A stretch of DNA of 64,000 nucleotides, taken from Bacteroidales bacterium (GTDB taxonomy: Bacteria > Bacteroidota > Bacteroidia > Bacteroidales > GCA-2748055). The stretch lies in contig JAIPBT010000008.1 in assembly GCA_021738565.1 (NCBI GenBank), positions 47,236 through 111,235 on the forward strand, read 5' to 3'. The position numbers were made by a program, and so were the translations under genes. Under the pieces are notes generated by a model. The model was not told where the DNA came from. It did no database searches and saw only the letters and a program-made list of their open reading frames with translations. The stretch's first letter is position 1. Every line of letters begins with the position of its first letter. Below, one piece after another: positions 37,738 to 47,347 of this stretch.

Positions 37738-40677
37738 ATGTATTTGAATTGTCATTCATATTATAGTTTGCGTTACGGAACAGCAGCCGTTGAAACCCTC
37801 GTGGAAAAAGCTGCCGAACTTGGAATCGGATCAATGGCTCTTACCGATATAAACAATTCCACGGGGATGGTGGATTTTGTGCGGTGCTGCAATGAAAAAG
37901 GCATAGATCCTGTTGCCGGAATTGAATTCAGGGATGGAGATCATTACCTGTATACAGGCATTGCCAGGAATGGAAACGGATTCAGGGAACTGAATGAATT
38001 TTTGTCCTATCACAATGAAGTAAAACTCCCCTTCCCTGCTACTGCACCCCATGCTTCAGACGCCTGGTTCATTTATGACTTCGACCGTGTACCTGACAGG
38101 CGCCTGAGGTCAAATGAACTTATCGGCATCGGTCCGTCTCAGCTCAACCGGCTCTATTCTTCACCCTGGAGAGACGATCATTCGCGGCTGGTAATATTTC
38201 AACCTGTTGTGATGCTCGGTAAAAACGAGCATGAACTGCACCGTTACCTTCGCGCTGTTGATCAGAATATTGTCCTGGGCAAATTAAAACCGCAAATGAT
38301 GGCTGCGGAAAGCGATATCCTTCTTCCACCGGATCTTCTCCGGTGCGCGTATGAGGATTTTCCGGAGATCGTAAGGAATACAGACCGGTTAATGAGCGAT
38401 TGCAGCATTTCATTTGATTTTTCCGCGGTAAAAAATAAGCGGACCTACACGGGGTCGCGGTCAGACGACCGGATATTGCTTGAAAAACTTGCCCTGGAAG
38501 GGATGGAATACCGGTATGGAAAGCATAACAGGCAAGCGTTGCAGCGGATCAGTCACGAACTGCAGGTGATCGACAAACTGGGATTCTCGTCGTATTTTCT
38601 TGTTACATGGGATGTTATAAGATATTCATTGTCGAGGGGGTTTTACCATGTCGGAAGGGGGAGCGGGGCCAATTCGATCGTTGCATACTGTCTTCGCATT
38701 ACCGATGTTGACCCCATTGACCTTGATCTTTATTTTGAACGGTTCATCAATCCCAGGCGCTCCAGTCCGCCGGATTTTGATATAGACTTTTCCTGGAAAG
38801 AGCGGGATGATGTACTTGATTACATCTTCAAGAGGTATGGGCGGAGACACACCGCCCTGATCGGAACAATATCAACTTTCAGGGACCGTTCAATTTTCCG
38901 GGAGTTTGGGAAGGTAAGCGGACTGGCAAAAGAGGAGATCGACCTGTTGGTCAGGGACCCTGAGGACCCGATGAACGACAATCCTGTTGTTTCACAGATC
39001 TACAGGTTGGGAAACCAGGTAATGGATTTTCCAAATTTGCGCAGCATTCATGCAGGCGGCGTCATCGTGTCCGAAGAACCAATCACCCGTTATGTTGCGC
39101 TTGACATGCCTCCCAAGGGGCTTCCCACCACACAGTGGGATATGTATGTAGCCGAAAATATTGGCTATGAAAAGCTTGACATCTTAAGTCAGCGGGGGAT
39201 CGGACATATCAAAGATGCTGCAGAAATTGTACGTAAGAACCGGGGGGTCAGCGTGGACGTGCACAGGGTTGAACAATTTAAAACGGATGAAAAGGTGTTG
39301 GAGCAGTTGCGCACGGGAGAAACAAACGGATGCTTCTACATTGAAAGTCCGGCCATGCGCGGGTTGCTGAAAAAACTTAGATGCAGCAGTTACAAAGGAC
39401 TTGTTGCCGCGAGTTCAATTATCCGTCCGGGTGTGGCAAAATCAGGCATGATGCGCGAATACATCCATCGGTTCCACCACCCGGAACAGATCAGGTACCT
39501 GCATCCGGTCATGGAAGAGCTGCTTGCAGAAACATTCGGCGTTATGGTCTACCAGGAGGATGTGATCAGGGTATGTCATCATTTCGCCGGACTCGACCTT
39601 GCCGATGCGGATGTTTTGCGCAGGGCAATGAGCGGAAAGTACCGTTCAAGAAAAGAATTTGACAGGATCGCTGCAAGGTTTTTCAGTAACTGCCGTCAAA
39701 AGGGATACCCGGATAAGCTTACCAATGAAGTGTGGCGCCAGATAAGCTCTTTTGCAGGATATTCATTTTCAAAGGCACACTCCGCTTCTTTCGCGGTGGA
39801 AAGTTTCCAGTCGCTTTATCTTAAGGCCCATTTTCCGCTGGAATTCCAGGTGGCAGTGATCAATAACTTCGGAGGGTTTTACCGCACGTGGGTCTATGTG
39901 AATGAAGCAAGGAGAAAAGGAGCGAAAATTCATTTGCCCTGCATCAACAGAAGCGAATATCATACATCGATAAACGGTATTGATGTTTTTCTCGGCCTGG
40001 TTCACCTGCAGAATCTTGAGCGTGGTTTTTCCAGTATCTTTCTCAAGGAAAGAGAATTGAACGGAGAATATTCCTCTCTTGAAAATTTTGTCTCCCGGGT
40101 AGCGGTCAAACACGAACAACTGGTCATCCTTATACGTGCAGATGCATTCCGGTTTACCGGAAAGACAAAGAAAGAATTGTTGTGGGAAACCCAGCTGATC
40201 ACGAAGGCGAAGAAGCAATATGAGACGAGCGGGCAGATGTTCCGGGTTGCGGAAAAAAAATACAACCTCCCGGAACTGATCCAATCTGAAATTGAGGACG
40301 CTTATGATGAAATAGAACTGCTGGGTTTTTCGGTTACCATGGATATGTTCGGGTTGCTGAAGACACGCTTCCGGGGCGAGATCATGGCCTGTGACATGCC
40401 TGAACACGTGGGAAAGAAAAAACGAATGGTTGGCAGACTGGTTACCACCAAATATGTGAGGACAGTGAAGAATGAAATTATGCAGTTCGGAACATTCCTG
40501 GATGCAAAAGGGGAATTCTTTGATGTTGTTAATTTTCCCGGATCATTGCGGAAATACCCGTACAAGGGTTCAGGCATCTATCTTCTGCTGGGAGAGATCA
40601 CTGAGGAGCTGGGATTTCCCGGGATGACCGTTGAAAAGATGGAAAAACTGCCGCTGAAGCCGGATCCGAGATACTGA
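37738..40677 (+). CDS. Second DNA polymerase III alpha subunit, DnaE2-like translesion type
   Basis: 979 residues, shorter than the replicative DnaE (about 1200). PHP domain ~1-240, catalytic palm ~250-560 with D348 and D350 in PPDFDIDFSW, fingers (SIVAYCLRI, RRAMSGKYRSRKEF) and a C-terminal OB-type region. The PHP metal site looks damaged: LNCHSYYS lacks the first His of HxHS (Asn instead), and TDINNST has Ile where TDH is expected. A PHP proofreading activity is therefore unlikely. Adjacent to dinB under one promoter and near SRAP, it is the counterpart of dnaE2 in mutasome operons. Whether it is the sole or a second DnaE cannot be seen from this window. Confidence 0.88.
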   Translation: MYLNCHSYYSLRYGTAAVETLVEKAAELGIGSMALTDINNSTGMVDFVRCCNEKGIDPVAGIEFRDGDHYLYTGIARNGNGFRELNEFLSYHNEVKLPFPATAPHASDAWFIYDFDRVPDRRLRSNELIGIGPSQLNRLYSSPWRDDHSRLVIFQPVVMLGKNEHELHRYLRAVDQNIVLGKLKPQMMAAESDILLPPDLLRCAYEDFPEIVRNTDRLMSDCSISFDFSAVKNKRTYTGSRSDDRILLEKLALEGMEYRYGKHNRQALQRISHELQVIDKLGFSSYFLVTWDVIRYSLSRGFYHVGRGSGANSIVAYCLRITDVDPIDLDLYFERFINPRRSSPPDFDIDFSWKERDDVLDYIFKRYGRRHTALIGTISTFRDRSIFREFGKVSGLAKEEIDLLVRDPEDPMNDNPVVSQIYRLGNQVMDFPNLRSIHAGGVIVSEEPITRYVALDMPPKGLPTTQWDMYVAENIGYEKLDILSQRGIGHIKDAAEIVRKNRGVSVDVHRVEQFKTDEKVLEQLRTGETNGCFYIESPAMRGLLKKLRCSSYKGLVAASSIIRPGVAKSGMMREYIHRFHHPEQIRYLHPVMEELLAETFGVMVYQEDVIRVCHHFAGLDLADADVLRRAMSGKYRSRKEFDRIAARFFSNCRQKGYPDKLTNEVWRQISSFAGYSFSKAHSASFAVESFQSLYLKAHFPLEFQVAVINNFGGFYRTWVYVNEARRKGAKIHLPCINRSEYHTSINGIDVFLGLVHLQNLERGFSSIFLKERELNGEYSSLENFVSRVAVKHEQLVILIRADAFRFTGKTKKELLWETQLITKAKKQYETSGQMFRVAEKKYNLPELIQSEIEDAYDEIELLGFSVTMDMFGLLKTRFRGEIMACDMPEHVGKKKRMVGRLVTTKYVRTVKNEIMQFGTFLDAKGEFFDVVNFPGSLRKYPYKGSGIYLLLGEITEELGFPGMTVEKMEKLPLKPDPRY

Positions 40678-40678
40678 A

Positions 40679-42943
40679 TTACCCCGTTCTCCTTACACCG
40701 GATACCCCTTTTACCTTTTTCAGCTTTCTTATCAACGCCTCGAGATGCTGTGTGTCTTTAACGTAAAGCGCTGCTGTGCCTTCAAACATGCCATCATTTG
40801 AATCGATCGAGATCGAGCGCATGTTGACCTGCAGGTCCTTGGAGATCACATCGGAGATGTTGCTGACAATGCCCAAGTCATCGATCCCGGTGATCCGTAT
40901 CGAAACTTCAAACCGGGTATCGTCTGCCGCCTGGGTCCACTGTGCCTTAACCACCCTGTAACCATAACGTGTGAGCAACTGGTGTGCATTCGGACAATTG
41001 GTTCTGTGTATGGAGATCCCCGAAGTGCGCGTCACAAATCCAAAAACACTGTCGCCGTGGATCGGTTTGCAGCATTTTGCAAGCTTATAATCTATGTTTG
41101 CAATCTTTTCATCGATGACCAGGAAATCGTCAGACTGACTCATGGCACTGTTGATCATCTGCTCAACCTGCTTTTCTTTAATGGGGACAGGTTTGCTGTC
41201 GCCAGGATCCTCTTTTTCGGAAAAGATCTCTTTTATAGCCAGAAGATCAATTTTTTCTGTTGCCACATCATGGTGTAAGTCTATGGAGTCCTTGTATTTA
41301 AAATGTTGTATAACTTTCCTGACATTGCTGTCGTTGTATTCAATTTTCCAGTTTTTAAAGCGCCTCTTCAATAACTCCCTGCCATTTTCGGACTCTTTTA
41401 ATTTTTCCTCTTTTAACGACTGTTTTATTTTTGTCTTTGCCTTCGATGTTACAATAAAATTGAGCCAGTCGACTTTTGCTTTCTGTTTTTTTGAAGTAAT
41501 GATCTCTACCTTATCTCCGTTTTTTAAAACATGCCGTATGGGGACATTTTTGCCATTTACCCTGGCACCCACGCAACTGGCCCCGATATCCGTGTGGATA
41601 TCGTATGCAAAATCAAGTACGGTGGCATTCTCCGGAAACTTTTTCAAGTCACCATTGGGGGTAAATACGAAGATTTCCTTATTGAACTGACTGATCTTGA
41701 GGTCATCGATAATATTTGCAGATTCTTCATTGTCAGCATTTTCAAGAGCATCCCTTACCTTTACCAGCCAATCATCAACACTGGCCTGTCCCTTCAGCCC
41801 TTTGTACCGCCAATGCGCTGCAAGCCCCTTTTCTGCTATGTCATTCATCCTGCGCGACCTGATCTGAATCTCAACCCACTCCCCTTTCAGACCGATTACC
41901 GTGGTATGTAATGATTCGTACCCATTTGATTTAGGTACAGAGATCCAATCACGCATCCGGTCGGGATTTGGCTGGTAAATATCAGTAATGATGGAATACA
42001 CCCGCCAGCAATCACTTTTCTCTTTCCTGGGGGAGCTGTCGAGGATGATCCTGATGGCGAATTTATCATATACCTCTTCCAGTTCAACATTTTGTTTCTG
42101 CATCTTGCGCCAAATCGAAGAAATTGCTTTCGGACGGCCAAAAATCTCAAATTTAAATTTTTCTTTTTCCAGTCTTTCCTGTATCGGGGCAATGAATTCT
42201 TTGATGAATTTTTCTCTCCTGACTTTTGATGCCTTGAGCTTGTTTGTTATACTTTCATAAATTTCCCGCTCCAGGATCTGCATTGAAATATCATCCAGTT
42301 CAGACATTATTTTATACAATCCCAGCCTGTGTGCAAGCGGAGAATAAATGGCTTTTGATTCATTGGCTGCAACAATGGCCTCTTCGTCTGAAAGTTCATC
42401 AAGTCTTCTGAGCCTTGAAAGGCGCTCAGATATTTTTAATAATATTACCCTGAAATCTGTAGACAAGGATAATATGAGGTTCCGCATATTCTCTGCATGC
42501 CTTGAAGATGCCCCGGTATCGAGGTTTTTTATTTTTACAAGCTCTTTCAGTATCAGCAGCACCCTGTCATTGAATCTCTTTTTCAACAGGTAAAGCTGGC
42601 TTTCATCGTGTTCAACAAGGGGAAGTAACAATGCAGCCGATACACCAAGCGGGTCCAAGCCCAGTTCAATGATTGCAATTTCTGCCAGGTCCAGGGACTG
42701 AATTAGGCTTGCATACTGTTCTTTTGAATCGTATTCGTTCAGTTTCGATCTTACATATTCAATGGATTTACTGATCAAATCCATCCCCTGCCGGTCATAT
42801 TCCTTCCGGCAATGATCGGAAAGCCTGTCCAGCGCGTTGATTATATCTGTTTCCCTGATGTTTATCAAATTGCCATGCGATTTATGTTCTGCAGGAAATA
42901 AAGATAATAATAATTGACAGGAATGCTGAAAAGCAAATTGCAC
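40679..42943 (-). CDS. relA: RelA-type (p)ppGpp synthetase with degenerate hydrolase domain
   Basis: About 754 residues from GTG 42943; the start is uncertain (no ATG until residue 54, and a TTG near residue 26 is an alternative). The HD hydrolase domain has lost its metal ligands: the usual HD appears as LP (residues 107-108 in SAALLLPLVE), DRLHN appears as ERLSR, and HP-start is absent. The synthetase domain is intact (GRPKAISSIWRKMQK, VYDKFAIRIIL, SNGYESLHTTVIG, WVEIQIRSRRM). TGS, zinc-finger-like (KLAKCCKPI, HRTNCPNA) and ACT domains follow, for ribosome sensing. So it makes the alarmone on amino-acid starvation but should not degrade it; a second RSH is then needed for hydrolysis. Confidence 0.9.
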   Translation of the reverse strand: MQFAFQHSCQLLLSLFPAEHKSHGNLINIRETDIINALDRLSDHCRKEYDRQGMDLISKSIEYVRSKLNEYDSKEQYASLIQSLDLAEIAIIELGLDPLGVSAALLLPLVEHDESQLYLLKKRFNDRVLLILKELVKIKNLDTGASSRHAENMRNLILSLSTDFRVILLKISERLSRLRRLDELSDEEAIVAANESKAIYSPLAHRLGLYKIMSELDDISMQILEREIYESITNKLKASKVRREKFIKEFIAPIQERLEKEKFKFEIFGRPKAISSIWRKMQKQNVELEEVYDKFAIRIILDSSPRKEKSDCWRVYSIITDIYQPNPDRMRDWISVPKSNGYESLHTTVIGLKGEWVEIQIRSRRMNDIAEKGLAAHWRYKGLKGQASVDDWLVKVRDALENADNEESANIIDDLKISQFNKEIFVFTPNGDLKKFPENATVLDFAYDIHTDIGASCVGARVNGKNVPIRHVLKNGDKVEIITSKKQKAKVDWLNFIVTSKAKTKIKQSLKEEKLKESENGRELLKRRFKNWKIEYNDSNVRKVIQHFKYKDSIDLHHDVATEKIDLLAIKEIFSEKEDPGDSKPVPIKEKQVEQMINSAMSQSDDFLVIDEKIANIDYKLAKCCKPIHGDSVFGFVTRTSGISIHRTNCPNAHQLLTRYGYRVVKAQWTQAADDTRFEVSIRITGIDDLGIVSNISDVISKDLQVNMRSISIDSNDGMFEGTAALYVKDTQHLEALIRKLKKVKGVSGVRRTG

Positions 42944-43138
42944 CTTTATTGTATATAATTCAGGGCTTGCTGAAAAAGTCTGTAGTGCATCAGCTACAAG
43001 GCCGGCAAGGCGAAGCTGTATACTAATACAGCGTTGGCTGCGGTAGTTGATCCGGCATGAAATTATTCGAAATCCTGTTTTTCGTTAAAGTGAACAACAT
43101 AATTTTTCTATTTTCGGGATGTATAAAACGAAAAAAAT
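42944..43138. repeat. Intergenic region with REP-like palindromes
   Basis: 195 bp between relA and the transporter gene. It contains GCTGTAT/ATACAGC (43015-43021, 43026-43032), GTAG/CTAC around TGCATCAG (42982-42997) and GC-rich pieces. The segment from GGGCTTGCTGAAAAAGTC (42964) onward resembles the ends of transposable elements or REP repeats, but there is no transposase. Confidence 0.35.
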
Positions 43139-44740
43139 ATGCAAAGAAAGATCAGGGTCCCTCACACCTATATTATTGTTTTTGGTTTTATCCTGGTTGC
43201 TGCCATCCTCACATGGATCATTCCGGGCGGAGAGTTCGACAGGGAAACGGTCGTTGTGAATGAGCAGGCAAGGGAAGTTATTATCCAGGATTCATTTCAT
43301 TACGTGGAGAATCAACCACAGACCTGGCAGATATTTTCTGCACTTTTTGATGGATTTGTAGACAAGGCAGACATCATCGTCTTTATAATCATCATTGGCG
43401 GGGCATTCTGGATAATGAACGAGAGCAAAGCCATTGATGTGGGCATACAAACATTTCTTATAGAGGTAAGGAAACTTGAAAAGTACAAAGCATTTCGCTT
43501 CCTGGGTGTTGACAACCTTGTGATAACACTTATAATGCTGGTTTTTAGCATTTTTGGAGCGACCTTCGGCATGAGTGAGGAAACCATAGCATTTACGGTA
43601 ATTTTTATTCCTCTGGCTATTTCAATGGGGTACGACTCGATCGTTGGTGTTAGTATGTGTTTTCTTGCTGCAGGACTGGGTTTTGCAGGTGCTTTGTTAA
43701 ACCCTTTTACAATAGGGATTGCCCAGGGACTGTCCAGTTTGCCATTGTTTTCAGGTATTGAATACCGGTTTTTTTGCTGGATAGTAATCAATATTATCGG
43801 TATTGCATGGGTACTCCGGTACGTTTCCAAATTGAGGAAATCCCCGCAAAGCTCCATAGTTTATGAGGAGGACAATCACTGGAGGAATAAGAATACTGCT
43901 GAACCTGGCAGTGTTAAATTCTATTCCCCCGCATCTGCATGGATCACATACGGGATCCTCTCTGCAATCATGATCACCTATTCATTGATGCATCCGGTAA
44001 TCGCCATGACCATAGGAAACAATTCCTATTCGGGATATTTCCTTCCTTTTGTGTCCCTGGCTTTCCTGGTAACAGGTTTCTTCTCCCTGCGGAAGTCGAT
44101 ACATTTTTATATCCTCAATTTGCTGCTATTCACAATCATTTACCTTATTGTCGGGGTTATGGGATTCAGCTGGTATGTTAAGGAAATAGCTACACTGTTC
44201 CTGGTGCTTGGGCTGGTTTCCGGAATTGCTATGAACTTCAGCGCCAATGAAATTGTGAAACAATTCTCTGCCGGTATGAAAGACATACTTACCGCGGCAT
44301 TTGTAGTCGGATTGGCGGGCGGTATACTTGTGATACTGGAAGATGGAATGATCATCGACACGCTGCTTTATTATATGGCCAATTCCATGCAGGAATTCGG
44401 CAAAGTGGCATCTGTGAGTATGATGTATGTAATTCAGACAATGATCAACATTATAATACCCAGCGGCTCGGCCAAAGCTGCACTTACCATGCCGATGATG
44501 TCTCAGTTTTCAGATCTGATAGGAGTTTCAAGGCAGGCAACAGTCATGGCTTTCCAGTTTGGAGACGGATTTACAAACATGATCACCCCCACTTCTCCCG
44601 TACTCATCGGAGTCCTTGGAATTGCACGTATACCCTATGAAAAATGGGTCAGGTGGATCGCACCATTTATGGCCATACTGATTATCACTGGATGGTTATT
44701 GCTTCTGCCTACCGTCCTGATGGATCTGTCAGGTTTTTAG
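43139..44740 (+). CDS. YfcC/DcuC-family integral membrane transporter
   Basis: 533 residues, about 12-13 hydrophobic segments. Starts MQRKIRVPHTYIIVFGFILV with TWIIPGGEF after the first helix, a hallmark of the YfcC group (C4-dicarboxylate anaerobic carrier superfamily). Symmetric duplicated motifs GATFGMSEETIAF and GLGFAGALLNPFTIGIAQGL, then IPSGSAKAALTMPMM and GDGFTNMITPTSPVLIG. These resemble the substrate and cation sites of the superfamily. Members move amino acids (arginine/ornithine), peptides or dicarboxylates; the substrate here is unknown. No catabolic gene is linked. Confidence 0.88.
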   Translation: MQRKIRVPHTYIIVFGFILVAAILTWIIPGGEFDRETVVVNEQAREVIIQDSFHYVENQPQTWQIFSALFDGFVDKADIIVFIIIIGGAFWIMNESKAIDVGIQTFLIEVRKLEKYKAFRFLGVDNLVITLIMLVFSIFGATFGMSEETIAFTVIFIPLAISMGYDSIVGVSMCFLAAGLGFAGALLNPFTIGIAQGLSSLPLFSGIEYRFFCWIVINIIGIAWVLRYVSKLRKSPQSSIVYEEDNHWRNKNTAEPGSVKFYSPASAWITYGILSAIMITYSLMHPVIAMTIGNNSYSGYFLPFVSLAFLVTGFFSLRKSIHFYILNLLLFTIIYLIVGVMGFSWYVKEIATLFLVLGLVSGIAMNFSANEIVKQFSAGMKDILTAAFVVGLAGGILVILEDGMIIDTLLYYMANSMQEFGKVASVSMMYVIQTMINIIIPSGSAKAALTMPMMSQFSDLIGVSRQATVMAFQFGDGFTNMITPTSPVLIGVLGIARIPYEKWVRWIAPFMAILIITGWLLLLPTVLMDLSGF

Positions 44741-44837
44741 TCTTTCATCCTTAACGACCCGAAAAAACAAGCAAAAGAAACTTCCTGCCAGTAAAACGTT
44801 TTTATTCAGTTTTCTGTATGGAAGAATGACTTCCTGA

Positions 44838-45938
44838 CTATCTGAAAGAAATGCCTATACCTGCAGTATGTGTTGCGTACAGGGTCTTTGTAAAATCATA
44901 ATGTATTGTCAAAAGACCAAGTTTTAATCGGATGCCGGCATTGAGCCTCAAATTGTTGTTGTTTTCAAATTCAAGTTCCAGCGGATCCTCGATCACTTCA
45001 TAGGTGGTTTTGCCATAATCCGCCCCCTGGTCATCGACTATCGATATGCGGGGATAATGCCCCAGCATGGCCAGGTCAACCATAGAATTGCTGTATCCTA
45101 TACCTTCGTACACGGTAATGACCGGAATGGATTGGGAAGCAATAACATTAATGGTCCACCCGGAAATATTCATATCAAGAAACTGATCATCAAATGCCGG
45201 TGGATTTGAAACCGAAATCACCTCAACATCAGGTGGTTGCAAGTTCAGTCGGGATGTCGTGGATATCTTTGAATATCCACCCTGCAGGGAAATATTGATA
45301 AAATCGAGGCTTTTAAGGACAGGTATCCATTGCGAGATGGAGTGTTTTCCACCTACTCCCCAAATGCCAACTTCCCCGAAATCACCAACTCCTATTTGAG
45401 GTAAATAACGCACAGTAACATCGGTACCCTTAATCAGTCCAAGGGTTAACTGGGCCATGGGCATGGGAAGGAAATCAATACCTGTACCGTTTGGATGCGG
45501 CACACTGAATTCAAAGGTTTCTGTGACATCTGTAACCGGGTTCACCACACTTTTTGAAAATACAAGTTCCGGTGTTGTCTCCATGTTGCCTGCAACCGTG
45601 GGGGCAAAGGTATTGGTTCCGGGTACCTGAGCCGACAAGCCCTGTAGAGTACTGAGATCATAGGTAAGTATTGAATTGGGTGCAAAAGCAACGCTTGTTG
45701 TCAGCGTTATGTCAAATCCTCCCAATTTATGAGGCTTGGCAGTATTGTACCATCCTGCATTCAGGTTCGCACCCATAATGTTCGCGTAAGGACGCATATA
45801 TTCCTGCATAAGGATGTGTGCATCATTTGTATTGCCAAATATGAAATCAAGTCCCGAAAGCTGTGCATTCACATTTCCGGAAATGGCAGCGATGAATAGA
45901 GCAATACTTATTTTCTTTAATTTTTTCATGGTTGTCAT
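44838..45938 (-). CDS. Putative outer-membrane beta-barrel protein (DUF6588-like)
   Basis: 366 residues; an in-frame Met 3 codons later (MKKLKK) is an equally good start. Signal peptide KKLKKISIALFIAAISGNVNAQ. The mature protein has alternating hydrophobic strands (GGFDITLTTSVAFAP, LRLNAGIRLKLGLLTIHYDFT) and ends in strongly amphipathic, aromatic-rich strands, fitting an outer-membrane barrel. The resemblance to DUF6588 is a recollection, not a match I could run. No operon partner. Function unknown. Confidence 0.72.
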   Translation of the reverse strand: MTTMKKLKKISIALFIAAISGNVNAQLSGLDFIFGNTNDAHILMQEYMRPYANIMGANLNAGWYNTAKPHKLGGFDITLTTSVAFAPNSILTYDLSTLQGLSAQVPGTNTFAPTVAGNMETTPELVFSKSVVNPVTDVTETFEFSVPHPNGTGIDFLPMPMAQLTLGLIKGTDVTVRYLPQIGVGDFGEVGIWGVGGKHSISQWIPVLKSLDFINISLQGGYSKISTTSRLNLQPPDVEVISVSNPPAFDDQFLDMNISGWTINVIASQSIPVITVYEGIGYSNSMVDLAMLGHYPRISIVDDQGADYGKTTYEVIEDPLELEFENNNNLRLNAGIRLKLGLLTIHYDFTKTLYATHTAGIGISFR

Positions 45939-46023
45939 TATTAGGTTTATCTTACAAAAATAAGCTTTTTTAGACTGATTTGACCTAGCAGATAATTAAT
46001 TTTAAGAAACCTAATAATTCACC

Positions 46024-46031
46024 TAAATTTG
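46024..46031 (+). promoter_or_regulatory. -7 promoter element upstream of rarA
   Basis: TAAATTTG fits TAnnTTTG and ends 5 bases before the rarA ATG, so the transcript would have little or no leader. No clean -33 TTTG is seen at the usual distance. Confidence 0.4.
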
Positions 46032-46036
46032 CTGGT

Positions 46037-47347
46037 ATGACCGAGAAGATACAATTGCCCAACCGGCCGCTTGCAGACCGCATGAGACCAGTGAACCTGA
46101 AAGATTTTACTGGTCAGGAACACCTGGTTGGGAAAGGTGCTGTTATAAGGAATATGGTTGAAACGGGATCACTGAGTTCGTTTGTTTTGTGGGGACCTCC
46201 GGGAGTCGGGAAAACAACACTGGCGAAAATAATTTCCAATGAGTTGAAACGCCCGTTCTATAACCTCAGCGCTGTTCATTCGGGTGTAAAGGACGTCCGT
46301 GAAACCATCGAAAAGGCACGCAAGCAGCAGTTCTTCGACCAACCCAATCCCATTCTTTTCATCGATGAGATACACAGGTTCAGCAAATCTCAGCAGGACA
46401 GCCTGCTTGGCGCAGTTGAGGAGGGCATTGTCACCCTGATAGGCGCCACTACCGAGAATCCCTCTTTTGAGGTCATATCTCCTCTTTTGTCAAGGTGCCA
46501 GGTATATGTTCTGAACAGCCTTGGAAAAGACGATCTCCTGGCATTACTTAACAAAGCCCTGAATGAGGATGCCTATCTGAAGAAGATGGATATAAAAATA
46601 GAGGAGAACGAAGCCATTTTACAATATTCGGGCGGTGATGCACGTAAATTGTACAATACACTTGAACTTGTAATTCGTGCTGAACTGGCCAAAGACAAAG
46701 CTGCTGTAGTAATTACCAACGACATGGTAAAAAAGCATATTCAGGAGAATATAGCGGTTTATGACAAAAACGGGGAGTTGCACTATGATATCATCTCGGC
46801 ATTCATAAAGTCGGTCCGCGGTGGCGACCCTGACGCTGCAGTCTATTGGCTTGCTCGTATGCTTGATGGTGGTGAAGATATTAAATTTATCGCGCGAAGG
46901 CTTGTGATTCTGGCATCTGAAGACATTGGCCTTGCTAATCCAAATGCTTTACTTATGGCAAACAGTTGTTTCCAGTCCATTCATGTGATCGGAATGCCGG
47001 AAGCCAGGATCATTCTGTCTGAAACTGCCATATATCTCGCCACATCACCGAAGAGCAATTCAGCCTATAAGGCTATAAACAGCGCGTTGGCTGAAGTCAG
47101 GGACTCGGGAAACAAACCTGTCCCGTTGCATTTAAGAAATGCTCCAACGCGGCTGATGAAGGAGATCGGTTATGGCGATGGCTACAAATACGCACATGAT
47201 TATGAAGGCAATTTCGTTACGGCCCAATTTCTTCCTGATGAAATTGCCGGCAAACAGTTCTATATTCCGGGCAACAATGCCCGGGAAAAAGACATAAAGA
47301 ACAACCTCAGGCAAAATTGGAAAGACAAAAAAAAATACGATGAATAA
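46037..47347 (+). CDS. rarA: Replication-associated recombination ATPase RarA
   Basis: AAA+ clamp-loader-like ATPase (MgsA/WRNIP1 family) that acts at stalled replication forks. 436 residues. Walker A GPPGVGKTT (53-61), Walker [11 protein letters not shown], sensor 1 GATTENPSFEVISPLLSRCQ, then helical tetramerisation region (GGDPDAAVYWLARMLDGGED, RRLVILASEDIGLANPNAL). The last 8 bp overlap the start of kdsA, so they are co-transcribed although their functions differ. It adds to the replication-stress genes of the window. Confidence 0.95.
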   Translation: MTEKIQLPNRPLADRMRPVNLKDFTGQEHLVGKGAVIRNMVETGSLSSFVLWGPPGVGKTTLAKIISNELKRPFYNLSAVHSGVKDVRETIEKARKQQFFDQPNPILFIDEIHRFSKSQQDSLLGAVEEGIVTLIGATTENPSFEVISPLLSRCQVYVLNSLGKDDLLALLNKALNEDAYLKKMDIKIEENEAILQYSGGDARKLYNTLELVIRAELAKDKAAVVITNDMVKKHIQENIAVYDKNGELHYDIISAFIKSVRGGDPDAAVYWLARMLDGGEDIKFIARRLVILASEDIGLANPNALLMANSCFQSIHVIGMPEARIILSETAIYLATSPKSNSAYKAINSALAEVRDSGNKPVPLHLRNAPTRLMKEIGYGDGYKYAHDYEGNFVTAQFLPDEIAGKQFYIPGNNAREKDIKNNLRQNWKDKKKYDE

